Assembly: GCF_000585995.1 (NCBI RefSeq)
Contig: NZ_CP007410.1
Coordinates: 2,507,430-2,571,429 of the forward strand
DNA from: Pseudomonas brassicacearum
GTDB taxonomy: Bacteria; Pseudomonadota; Gammaproteobacteria; Pseudomonadales; Pseudomonadaceae
Direction: 5' to 3'
Length of the DNA stretch: 64,000 nt
Under the pieces are notes generated by a model, which searched no databases, had not been told where the DNA came from, and saw only the letters and a program-made list of their open reading frames with translations. The stretch's first letter is position 1. Every line of letters starts with the position of its first letter. A program made the translations under genes and the position numbers. Below, piece by piece: positions 16,133 through 23,951 of the stretch.

Positions 16133-17590
16133 ATGCTCAAGAATCAATTGAAAGACCCTAGCCTGTTGGCAGAACTCGCTTACGTCGACGGTCAGTGGAT
16201 CGGCGCCGATAATGCGGCCACTTTTGATGTCATCGACCCGGCTACCGGCCAGGTACTCGCCCGGGTGCCGGCCCTGCAAGGTGTGGAAACCCGCCGTGCC
16301 ATCGAGGCCGCCGAGCGCGCCTGGCCGGCCTGGCGTGCGCGCCCGGCGGCGGAGCGGGCGCTGCTGCTGGAGCGTTGGTATCAAGCCATGATCGATAACC
16401 TCGACGACCTGGCGCTGATCATGACCCGTGAACAGGGCAAGCCGCTGAACGAAGCCAAAGGCGAAATTCGCTATGGGGCTGGCTTTGCCAAATGGTTTGC
16501 CGAAGAAGCCCGCCGGGTCTATGGCGAAACCATCCCGGCACCGAGCGGCGACCGGCGCCTGCTCACGCTCAAGCAACCGGTGGGCGTCTGTGCCGCGATC
16601 ACGCCGTGGAATTTCCCCAATGCGATGATCACTCGCAAATGCGCACCGGCCTTGGCGGCGGGCTGTCCAGTCATCGTCAAACCCTCGGACCTGACCCCGT
16701 TGTCGGCCCTGGCGCTGGCGGTGCTGGCCGAGCGGGTCGGGATTCCGGCCGGGGTATTCAACGTCGTCACCGGTCTGCCTGCCGGCATCGGCGAAGAGCT
16801 GACCAGTAACCCGACGGTGCGCAAGATTTCCTTTACCGGTTCGACGGCGGTCGGTCGGTTGCTGATGCGCCAGAGCGCCGAACACATCAAGCGCTTGAGC
16901 CTGGAGCTGGGAGGCAACGCGCCGTTCATTGTGTTCGACGACGCGGACCTGGAACAGGCCATCACCGGCATCATGCTCAGCAAGTTTCGCAACGCCGGCC
17001 AGACCTGCGTCTGTGCCAACCGCATTCTGGTGCAGGACGGCATCTACGAGCGTTTCGCCGAGCGCCTGGTGGAGGAGGTGGGCAAGCTCAAGGTCGGCAA
17101 CGGCCTGGAGGCTGACGTGATGATCGGCCCGCTGATCAATCTGGCTGCGGTGAACAAGGTCGCCCGGCATATCGACGATGCATTGAGTCAAGGTGCGCGC
17201 CTGCTCTGTGGTGGCGTTCCCGAAGGCGACAGCCAGTTCGTCCAGCCAACGGTTTTGGGCGAAGCCCACGCCGGGATGTTGCTGGCCAACGAAGAAACCT
17301 TCGGCCCGGTGGCCCCGCTGATGCGTTTTACGACCGAAGAAGAGGCGTTGGCCCTGGCCAATGCCACGCCGTATGGCCTGGGCGCGTATTACTTCACCCA
17401 GGACCTGCGCCGTTCATGGCGGTTTGGCGAGGCGTTGGAGTTCGGCATGGTCGGCCTCAACACCGGGCTCATCTCCATGGAAGTCGCGCCCTTCGGCGGC
17501 ATCAAGCAGTCGGGCCTGGGCCGCGAGGGCAGCAAGTACGGCCTGGATGAATACCTCGAAGTCAAAGCCTTCCACATCGGTGGGCTGTGA
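16133..17590 (+). CDS. NAD(P)-dependent succinate-semialdehyde dehydrogenase-like enzyme (GabD family)
   Basis: A 485-residue full-length aldehyde dehydrogenase of the GabD group, which oxidises succinate semialdehyde to succinate. Motifs are ITPWNFPNAMITRK, the lysine in VIVKPSDLTP, FTGSTAVGRLLM, the general base in LELGGNAPFIVF and the nucleophile cysteine in NAGQTCVCANR. GQTCVCANR is characteristic of SSADH/glutarate-semialdehyde enzymes. It lies 254 bases after the oxidase operon and ahead of a strong terminator, so it is either the last operon member or a separate unit. GabT is encoded at 21.4 kb, not next to it, which is unlike the usual gabDT pair. Glutarate semialdehyde or another omega-aldehyde is possible. 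Confidence 0.88.
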   Translation: MLKNQLKDPSLLAELAYVDGQWIGADNAATFDVIDPATGQVLARVPALQGVETRRAIEAAERAWPAWRARPAAERALLLERWYQAMIDNLDDLALIMTREQGKPLNEAKGEIRYGAGFAKWFAEEARRVYGETIPAPSGDRRLLTLKQPVGVCAAITPWNFPNAMITRKCAPALAAGCPVIVKPSDLTPLSALALAVLAERVGIPAGVFNVVTGLPAGIGEELTSNPTVRKISFTGSTAVGRLLMRQSAEHIKRLSLELGGNAPFIVFDDADLEQAITGIMLSKFRNAGQTCVCANRILVQDGIYERFAERLVEEVGKLKVGNGLEADVMIGPLINLAAVNKVARHIDDALSQGARLLCGGVPEGDSQFVQPTVLGEAHAGMLLANEETFGPVAPLMRFTTEEEALALANATPYGLGAYYFTQDLRRSWRFGEALEFGMVGLNTGLISMEVAPFGGIKQSGLGREGSKYGLDEYLEVKAFHIGGL

Positions 17591-17633
17591 TGCGGCCATC
17601 GCCGCCGCACTTTGAAAGACCTGCGACACCTTT

Positions 17634-17660
17634 GCCCGCGCACACTGCGGGCTTTTTTTT
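17634..17660 (+). terminator. Rho-independent terminator after the dehydrogenase
   Basis: The stem GCCCGC/GCGGGC (17634-17639 and 17647-17652) with a seven-base loop is followed by eight T residues. It lies 44 bases after the stop codon and should end transcription of the catabolic region. Confidence 0.88.
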
Positions 17661-17695
17661 GGGCTATAGAAAAGATGATATTCACCACAGCCCCC

Positions 17696-18310
17696 TGCGG
17701 GAGCGAGCTTGCTCGCGATGGCGGTGCTTCAGGTGGCAATGTTGTTGAATGTGCCGCCGTCTTCGCGTGCAAGCCCGCTCCCACACTGGATCGATGGTGG
17801 TCACAGGTTTTGTGTTTCACCAAAGGCCAACTGTGGGAGCGAGCTTGCTCGCGATGGCGGTGCTTCAGGTGGCAATGATGTTGAATGTGCCGCCGTCTTC
17901 GCGGGCAAGCCCGCTCCCACACTGGATCGATGGTGGTCACAGGTTTTGTGTTTCACCAAAGGCCAACTGTGGGAGCGAGCTTGCTCGCGATGGCGGTGCT
18001 TCAGGTGGCAATGATGTTGAATGTGCCGCCGTCTTCGCGGGCAAGCCCGCTCCCACACTGGATCGAGGGTGGTCACAGGTTTTGTGTTTCACCAAAGGCC
18101 AACTGTGGGAGCGAGCTTGCTCGCGATGGCGGTGGTCCAGGTGACGACGATGCTGAATGTGCCGCCGTCTTCGCGGGCAAGCCCGCTCCCACACTGGATC
18201 GAGGGTGGTCACAGGTTTTGTGTTTCACCAGAGGCCAACTGTGGGAGCGAGCTTGCTCGCGATGGCGGTGGTCCAGGTGACGACGATGCTGAATGTGCCG
18301 CCGTCTTCGC
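17696..18310. repeat. Tandem array of 136-bp units built from REP pairs (about 4.5 copies)
   Basis: The same 136-base unit is repeated head to tail; the gggagcg of the forward REP arm recurs at 17699, 17835, 17971, 18107 and 18243, exactly 136 bases apart. Each unit has a forward REP arm (gtgggagcgagcttgctcgc), ~50 bases, an inverted arm (gcgggcaagcccgctcccac), then ~50 bases that include ggtcacaggttttgtgtttc. The last unit stops where its inverted arm should begin. Units 2-3 share caggtggcaatgatg, while units 4-5 share caggtgacgacgatg, so the array grew stepwise. Frames of ~100 codons running through it are by-products of a repeat unit that keeps reopening them and are not credible genes. 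Confidence 0.95.
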
Positions 18311-18318
18311 AACCCAGA

Positions 18319-19026
18319 CTATTTGACGACGTAGACCTTGCGCACATAGACGCTGCTTTGCCAGGCACACGGCGCGTTCAGGGGCACGAACACGGTATCG
18401 CCGGTGTTGACCGTCAGGTCGCTGCCATCGGCGGCCTGCAAGGTGACGCTGCCTTCGAGCAGGTGCATCAGTTCATGCAGTTTGTGCGGGCGTGACCGGC
18501 GGGTGTAAGGGGTCGAGTCCCAGACGCCGATACGCAGGTTGGTCGCTTCTTCGACAAACAGATTGTTCGAGCGGCATTGGGGCGGCGGGCTGATCAGAAT
18601 CTCATCATCCGGCGCCGCGGAGGGCGAGAGATGGGTGTGGGCGGGGAGCGCCGTTAGCCCGGGATGACGCGCGTCAACCACCGGGACATCAGCACAGAAT
18701 GCCCACAGAGACTCCGCTTGTGCCTCGACCTCAAGGGCCGTCCCCAGGCCGATCACCGCGCTCTCACCCGGCTTGAGCTGCAGCGTTTGCGCCTGACTCC
18801 TGAGGGTGACCGCGCCGGCATGCACCACGATGGTTTCATTGAAGGGGTAGTCGTCGACGCTGAACCGGCCACTCGCCCGGACCACACCGGCAGCCATGCC
18901 ATCCGCCCCGGCGTAGGCGATGAGTCGGTCAAACGGATCATTGGCGCCCAGCGAACCTGGGGTGAACGGGGTTGAAGCGAGACGGCCATCGGCGTGTGCC
19001 AACAGCACTGCGGTCGGTTCGAGCAT
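18319..19026 (-). CDS. Bicupin protein of unknown function
   Basis: A 235-residue protein with two cupin-like halves. The first (residues ~25-115) contains the FNETIVVHAGAVTLR and LKPGESAVIGLG strands. The second (~150-235) contains RSRPHKLHELMHLLEGSVTL and VNTGDTVFVPLNAPCAW, with His/His/Glu positions that could bind a metal. The ATG at 19026 is used; an in-frame TTG seven codons earlier is less likely. It follows the GNAT gene on the same strand with a 41-base gap, so the two probably form an operon. Its stop is 9 bases from the REP array. Bicupins of this kind include ureidoglycine aminohydrolases and sugar-binding regulators; I cannot choose a reaction. Confidence 0.75.
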   Translation of the reverse strand: MLEPTAVLLAHADGRLASTPFTPGSLGANDPFDRLIAYAGADGMAAGVVRASGRFSVDDYPFNETIVVHAGAVTLRSQAQTLQLKPGESAVIGLGTALEVEAQAESLWAFCADVPVVDARHPGLTALPAHTHLSPSAAPDDEILISPPPQCRSNNLFVEEATNLRIGVWDSTPYTRRSRPHKLHELMHLLEGSVTLQAADGSDLTVNTGDTVFVPLNAPCAWQSSVYVRKVYVVK

Positions 19027-19067
19027 GAAAATGATTCTCCAGGGCAACGTTGATGAGGACGGTTTTT

Positions 19068-19925
19068 TCAGCCAATGGCCTGGGTCACCAGCGCGAACTG
19101 GCGCACCGCACCGCTAGCCTCTGGGGGCGTGCCGCGGGCCATTTGGGCGACGGTGTCGACGTGCTTGAGCCCGGCTTCTTCCAGCCAGGATCCCAGGCCG
19201 CTGTTCGAGGGGATGTCGATGCGAACGAAGGCATCCGGCACCTGGGCCAGCAGCACCGCGATCAAGTGCCGGGCCTGTTCAGGGTTCTCGGCGACGACCG
19301 GGCCAATGCAGCGACCACGGCCAAAGGGGCGCAGCAGGGCGAAGGCACACAAGTGACCGTCTCGCTCCAGGCCAATTGAATGTTCAACGACATTGAACAG
19401 GTCATTGAGTACGGCTGTTCGGTCCAGCCCACTGCCAGCATTGGCCAGTTGGATCAGCTCGGCGTGATCGGCTGCGGTCAACGAGCGGCAGCGTTCGCCG
19501 GCGACCAGTGCCTGCGGCGCAGGCGCCAGCGCTTGTCCCTGATATTGCTGGACATGCCCAAAGTCAACGAACCCCTGGCTGGCGTACAACGGGGCGCCGG
19601 CCAACGTCGCATTGAGGATGGCGGTCCGCGATCCACAGGCCTCAATGGCCTGCTCCATCAGCCTGCGACCGATCCCCTGGCCCTGGTACTCATCATCGAC
19701 GATCACCAGGCCAATGGTGGCGTGGCCACCCTGGGGGCAGGTGAAGGCAGTACCGATCAAACGACCTCGATCTTCCACCACGAAACCTTGGGCGACGCGC
19801 TGCAGCATCGCCCAGTCCTCCAGGCGGTGGGGCCATTTCAACTGCACGGACAGGGTGTGTGCCGCAGGGACATCGGCGGCGGTCATGGAGCGATAGAAGT
19901 AAGTAGGACGTTGCGAAAGGGACAT
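19068..19925 (-). CDS. GNAT-family N-acetyltransferase (two-domain)
   Basis: A 285-residue protein. The N-terminal half is a standard GNAT domain: TAADVPAAHTLS, then TIGLVIVDDEYQGQGIGRRL as the acetyl-CoA-binding motif A, followed by ACGSRTAILNATL and LYASQGFVDFG. The C-terminal half (SLTAADHAELIQLAN onward) resembles a degenerate second GNAT-like domain as seen in the Acetyltransf_18 arrangement. It transfers an acetyl group from acetyl-CoA to an unknown amine. It is first in a probable two-gene operon with the bicupin. The 224 bases upstream, toward the hydroxyacid dehydrogenase, show no gene. Confidence 0.87.
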   Translation of the reverse strand: MSLSQRPTYFYRSMTAADVPAAHTLSVQLKWPHRLEDWAMLQRVAQGFVVEDRGRLIGTAFTCPQGGHATIGLVIVDDEYQGQGIGRRLMEQAIEACGSRTAILNATLAGAPLYASQGFVDFGHVQQYQGQALAPAPQALVAGERCRSLTAADHAELIQLANAGSGLDRTAVLNDLFNVVEHSIGLERDGHLCAFALLRPFGRGRCIGPVVAENPEQARHLIAVLLAQVPDAFVRIDIPSNSGLGSWLEEAGLKHVDTVAQMARGTPPEASGAVRQFALVTQAIG

Positions 19926-20149
19926 GGTAGATCACCCTTGAAGAGGCTCTTGATCGGACGGTTTTTATCCGCGGAAAGTGTGTGTATCTCACCTGCAACG
20001 AGACGTGACAAGAGCGGCAAATCGATTCGGTATGTTCCGTCAGCAACGGCTCTACCGACCACATTTCTTGCTCAAATCAGCGGCCGGCTCAGCAGTAAAT
20101 ACTGGCGCGGTTTTGCCCCGTTCAGCCCGAAAAAAAACACATGGGGCGA

Positions 20150-21076
20150 TCAGTAATTGCGCTCACGGTCAACCAGGCCCAGCATCGATTCACCCCGTTG
20201 GTGCCGACGGATATTCTCCAGCAGCACGGCAAATGCGCTTTCAGGTTGGGTCATTGCCGCGATGTGCGGCGTCAGCAGTATCTGCGGGTGGCTCCAGAAA
20301 GGATGGTCCGGCGCCGCCGGTTCCTGTTCCAGGACATCGAGCACTGCCGCGCTGAGTTGCCCATCGGCAAGCGCTTCCAGTAGATCCGCCTCGACCAGAT
20401 GCGCACCCCGGCCCATGTTGACCAGGGCGGCGCCCTTGGGCATGAGCTGGAACAACTGACGGTTGAGAATTCCTTGGGTCTGCTCGGTCAGCGGCAGCAC
20501 GCACACGACAATGTCGCACTGGCCGAGGAAGGCCGGCAGTTGCTCGGCGCCGGCGAAACAGTCCACGCCTTCAATGCGATGCTCGCTGCGGGCCCACCCC
20601 GACAAGGCAAAGCCGAATGTCTGCAAGGTGGCGAGTATCTGCCGCGCCTGCAAACCCAGGCCCATGACGCCCACCCGGCGCTGCTGCGCGGGCACCAGCC
20701 GGTGCGTCTGCCAGCAGCGTTCGGCCTGTTGCTGGCGATAGCGCACCATGTCCCGATGCAGGCTGAGTACGGCGAAACTGGCGTACTCGCACATGCCCTG
20801 GGTGATCCCCGGATCGAGCAAGCGCACCACCGGCAGCGTCGGCGGCAAGCGGCCGAGGTCGAGCTGGTCGACCCCGGCAGACAACGCGAACAGGACTTCC
20901 AGGTTGGGTAACACGGTCTCGATGTCGTCCGGTGCCTGCCAGGCCGCGAGGTACTGGATATCCCGCGGGTCGCCGATGTCCGGCCAGGCACGCCATTGGA
21001 TATCCGGTGCGTGTTCGGCGAACAGCCGCCGCCAGTGTTCGCCGCGTACCGGGTCAGCTTTATAAAGCAGGGCCAT
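20150..21076 (-). CDS. D-2-hydroxyacid dehydrogenase, glyoxylate/hydroxypyruvate reductase A type
   Basis: A 308-residue NAD(P)-dependent oxidoreductase of the GhrA group. The nucleotide-binding fold is marked by VGVMGLGLQARQILATL. VNMGRGAHLVEADLLEAL contains the substrate-binding arginine, followed by an acidic residue in VLEQEPAAPDHPFW and the catalytic histidine in LLTPHIAAMTQ. GhrA enzymes reduce glyoxylate and hydroxypyruvate. The start at 21076 leaves 285 bases to the divergent aminotransferase gene, room for promoters of both. Hydroxypyruvate reductase activity would fit serine/glyoxylate-linked metabolism but the link is inferred. Confidence 0.9.
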   Translation of the reverse strand: MALLYKADPVRGEHWRRLFAEHAPDIQWRAWPDIGDPRDIQYLAAWQAPDDIETVLPNLEVLFALSAGVDQLDLGRLPPTLPVVRLLDPGITQGMCEYASFAVLSLHRDMVRYRQQQAERCWQTHRLVPAQQRRVGVMGLGLQARQILATLQTFGFALSGWARSEHRIEGVDCFAGAEQLPAFLGQCDIVVCVLPLTEQTQGILNRQLFQLMPKGAALVNMGRGAHLVEADLLEALADGQLSAAVLDVLEQEPAAPDHPFWSHPQILLTPHIAAMTQPESAFAVLLENIRRHQRGESMLGLVDRERNY

Positions 21077-21361
21077 GGATCACTTCTCGCCTGAGGTTAA
21101 AGAGTTCTAGCATGCCTCAATGGCAGAGCAGGATCTGTTGAAAGGGGCCGCGTAGAAGCATCCCGCTGCGTTGTTAGGCGCTCCTCCCGGCAGATTCCAT
21201 GGGGCGCGGTGCCTCTGGAGGATTCTGCTGTTTGCCGGGGTGTAAACAGTCGATCCGGATTTCTCAGCGGCCAAGTTCGGCTTAGACAATCGCGTCGAAC
21301 CCTTAATCTGTGAACACACCGCAGCCGCTTCCTGGCTGCGAGGCTCACGATGGGAATTGCC

Positions 21362-22654
21362 ATGAACAGTAAAGTCGAAGAAACCCCAAGTCTGCTCCGT
21401 CAGCGTGATCAATTTGTGCCCCGTGGTCTGGTCACCGCACACCCGCTGGTGATCGATCGGGCCCAGGGCTCGGAATTGTGGGACGTGGACGGCAAGCGTT
21501 ACCTGGACTTCGTCGGCGGCATCGGTGTGCTGAACATCGGCCATAACCACCCCAAAGTCGTTGCGGCGGTGCAGGCTCAATTGCAAAAGGTGTCCCATGC
21601 CTGCTTCCAGGTCGTGGCCTATAAACCTTATCTGGACTTGGCCCAGCGGCTCTGCGAAATGATTGGCGGCCAGGAAAACTACAAAGCCGCGTTCTTCACC
21701 TCCGGCGCGGAAGCGGTGGAAAACGCCGTGAAGATCGCCCGTGCCCACACCAACCGCTCGGCGGTGATCGCCTTTCGCGGTGGGTTCCATGGCCGCACCT
21801 TGCTTGGCACCACGCTGACGGGGATGAGCCAGCCGTATAAACAGAATTTCGGGCCGTTCGCCCCAGAGGTTTTCCACACGCCGTATCCGAATGAATATCG
21901 CGGCGTCACCAGCGCGATGGCACTCCAGGCGCTGGACGAATTGTTGGCTACCCAAGTAGCACCTGAGCGGGTCGCGGCGATCATCATCGAACCGGTGCAG
22001 GGCGATGGTGGTTTCCTTACGGCACCCGCCGAGTTTCTTCAGGCACTGCGTACCCTGACCAAAAAACACGGCATTGTGCTGATTCTCGACGAAATCCAGA
22101 CCGGTTTCGGGCGCACCGGCAAATGGTTCGGCTTCCAGCATTCCGGCATTCAACCGGACCTGGTCACCGTCGCCAAAAGCCTCGCCGGCGGCTTGCCGCT
22201 GTCCGGCGTGGTCGGCAAGGCCGAGATCATGGACGCACCGTTGCCGGGTGGCCTGGGCGGCACCTACGGCGGCAATGCGTTGTCCTGCGCGGCGGCACTC
22301 GCGGTAATCGAGGCCTACGAGCAAGAGCAATTGCTGGCTCGTGGTGATGCCCTGGGTGAGCGTCTGCGTCAGGGGCTGTTGCGCCTGCAGGCTCGCTACC
22401 CGCAGATTGGCGACGTGCGTGGTAGCGGTTTCATGCTGGCGATTGAGCTGATCAAGCAAGACGACGCCCGCACACCGGATGCCGACCTGAACCAACGCCT
22501 GATCGATGAGGCCCGGGCGGGCGGGTTGCTGGTGATCAAGTGCGGGGTCTACCGCAACGTGTTGCGCTTCCTGGCGCCGCTGGTCACGACCGAAGCGCAG
22601 ATTGACGAAGCGTTGCAGATTCTCGACGCTGCGCTGGCACGGGTCATGGGCTGA
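21362..22654 (+). CDS. gabT: 4-aminobutyrate aminotransferase (GabT family)
   Basis: A 430-residue class III PLP aminotransferase that converts GABA and 2-oxoglutarate to succinate semialdehyde and glutamate. Strong family motifs are YLDFVGGIGVLNIGHNHPKV, FFTSGAEAVENAVKIAR, FRGGFHGRT, IEPVQGDGGF, ILDEIQTGFGRTG and the PLP lysine in TVAKSLAGGLPLSG, then GGLGGTYGGN. The ATG at 21362, four codons inside a slightly longer frame, has GGGA upstream; the earlier ATG at 21350 is a real alternative. Its product is the substrate of the GabD-like enzyme at 16.1 kb. A PuuE-like role in polyamine breakdown cannot be excluded. Confidence 0.88.
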   Translation: MNSKVEETPSLLRQRDQFVPRGLVTAHPLVIDRAQGSELWDVDGKRYLDFVGGIGVLNIGHNHPKVVAAVQAQLQKVSHACFQVVAYKPYLDLAQRLCEMIGGQENYKAAFFTSGAEAVENAVKIARAHTNRSAVIAFRGGFHGRTLLGTTLTGMSQPYKQNFGPFAPEVFHTPYPNEYRGVTSAMALQALDELLATQVAPERVAAIIIEPVQGDGGFLTAPAEFLQALRTLTKKHGIVLILDEIQTGFGRTGKWFGFQHSGIQPDLVTVAKSLAGGLPLSGVVGKAEIMDAPLPGGLGGTYGGNALSCAAALAVIEAYEQEQLLARGDALGERLRQGLLRLQARYPQIGDVRGSGFMLAIELIKQDDARTPDADLNQRLIDEARAGGLLVIKCGVYRNVLRFLAPLVTTEAQIDEALQILDAALARVMG

Positions 22655-22745
22655 AATACCTCGCGTGCGGGGCGTTTGCCACGGCAAGCTTCCCGTGTAA
22701 CTCAATGGAGCGTGGAGCGATGGGACATCATCGGAGGCTTTACAG

Positions 22746-23402
22746 ATGAGGCTGACTGAATATCGAGCATTGTTGATCGACTGCGATGAGGTCCTGGTGG
22801 ATCGCGATTCCGGCGTTTGGACGGCTTTGCAGCCGCTGCTGGAGAACCTCGGCGAGCCGCAGGACAAGGCACAAGTGCTGGCCGAATTCGACGAGGTGCT
22901 GCAAGCCCTGTATCCACGCTTCGGCGAGCTGGGTTTCAGCGGCTTGCTGTGTTTCGCCCACCGGCAACTGGCCGAACGCTGGAAGCTCAAGATCAGTTGG
23001 GAGGAGGGCATGAGTTTCGCCCGCTCGGCCGCCAGTTGGACGCTGTTCGAGGATGCGCCGGGGGCGATGCTCTACCTGCGCAAGTTCTATCGCCTGCTGG
23101 TGCTGGGGGATCGGGATGCCGAGGACCGGGGGGCCCTGTGCGAGCGCCTGGGCATCGAGCCTGAGGATTTTATTTCCCTGGCCATTGATCCGCTGCAGGA
23201 TCACGCTTGGTTGGAGGCCAATGGCCTGGATGCAGAAGCTATCCTACAGATAACCCGCCCTGGTGCCCGTCCGCGCAAGGTCGGGGCCGTTTGCCTGATC
23301 TGTCGCAGCAGCGAAAACCCCTCCACGCCCTGCGCGGCGGATTACTGCATCAACAGCATGGCGGACCTGGTGGCTCAGCATCAGCTGTCTTTACGACGCT
23401 GA
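22746..23402 (+). CDS. HAD-superfamily hydrolase-like protein
   Basis: A 218-residue protein beginning with the HAD motif I segment LLIDCDEVLVDRDSG (DxD) and otherwise resembling the type II dehalogenase/phosphatase fold: LFEDAPGAMLYL, LVLGDRD and LAIDPLQDHAWLEANGLD stand where motifs II-III would be. The C-terminal third has a cluster of cysteines (GAVCLICRSSENPSTPC) that is not part of the core fold. A good ribosome binding site, GGAGG, is 8 bases upstream. It lies between gabT and an Lrp regulator on the same strand and may form a unit with either. The substrate is unknown. Confidence 0.7.
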   Translation: MRLTEYRALLIDCDEVLVDRDSGVWTALQPLLENLGEPQDKAQVLAEFDEVLQALYPRFGELGFSGLLCFAHRQLAERWKLKISWEEGMSFARSAASWTLFEDAPGAMLYLRKFYRLLVLGDRDAEDRGALCERLGIEPEDFISLAIDPLQDHAWLEANGLDAEAILQITRPGARPRKVGAVCLICRSSENPSTPCAADYCINSMADLVAQHQLSLRR

Positions 23403-23447
23403 TTTTGTTAGAAGATTGTCTTACGAACGGCAGGCAAGAGGTATGCG

Positions 23448-23936
23448 ATGGAAGGTTTAGCGAAACTGGACCGGATCGACATCAGCATTTTGGTAGAGCT
23501 TCAAAAAGACGGCCGCATGACCAACGTCAGCCTGGCCGATGCCGTGGGCCTGTCCGCCAGTCCATGCTTGCAACGGGTCAAACGGCTGGAGTCGTTGGGG
23601 TATATCTCCAGCTACAAGGCCCATCTGAACCTGGCCAAGATTACCGATTCGGTGACGGTTTTCACCGAGGTCACCTTGAGCGACCACAAGCGCGAGGACT
23701 TCGCCAAGTTCGAATCCAACATCCGCCTGGTGGATGAAGTGCTCGAGTGTCACCTGATCAGTGGCGGCTACGATTACCTGGTGCGCTTCATGACCCGCAG
23801 CATCCAGGATTACCAGGACGTCATGGAAAGCCTGCTGGACAAGAACATCGGTATTTCCAAGTACTTCAGCTACATCGTCATCAAATCCCCGGTGCGCAAG
23901 GACGAAATCCCGTTGCGTAAGCTCTTGCGGCATTGA
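23448..23936 (+). CDS. Lrp/AsnC-family transcriptional regulator
   Basis: A 162-residue regulator with an N-terminal HTH (IDISILVELQKDGRMTNVSL, then LSASPCLQRVKRLE) and a C-terminal RAM ligand-binding domain (VLECHLISGGYDYLVRFMTR). Lrp-type proteins sense amino acids and form octameric discs on DNA. It follows the HAD gene by 45 bases and gabT by ~800, so amino-acid-responsive control of gabT is plausible. AGAGG precedes the ATG. It converges on the hybrid sensor kinase gene with a 15-base gap, and I see no clear terminator between them. Confidence 0.92.
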   Translation: MEGLAKLDRIDISILVELQKDGRMTNVSLADAVGLSASPCLQRVKRLESLGYISSYKAHLNLAKITDSVTVFTEVTLSDHKREDFAKFESNIRLVDEVLECHLISGGYDYLVRFMTRSIQDYQDVMESLLDKNIGISKYFSYIVIKSPVRKDEIPLRKLLRH

Positions 23937-23951
23937 TCGAGGAGCGCGCGA

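Noticed and set aside
17696..18310. CRISPR-like regular repeats
   Set aside because: The whole 136-base unit is repeated, including what would be the spacers, and no cas genes are present. It is a REP tandem array.
17709..18326. Several overlapping frames of 79-131 codons in the REP array
   Set aside because: They repeat with the 136-base period in both strands, share no family, and arise because the repeat unit lacks stops in certain frames. No ribosome binding sites.
21107..23011. 634-codon open frame on the minus strand
   Set aside because: Antisense to gabT and the HAD gene; low-complexity composition without motifs.
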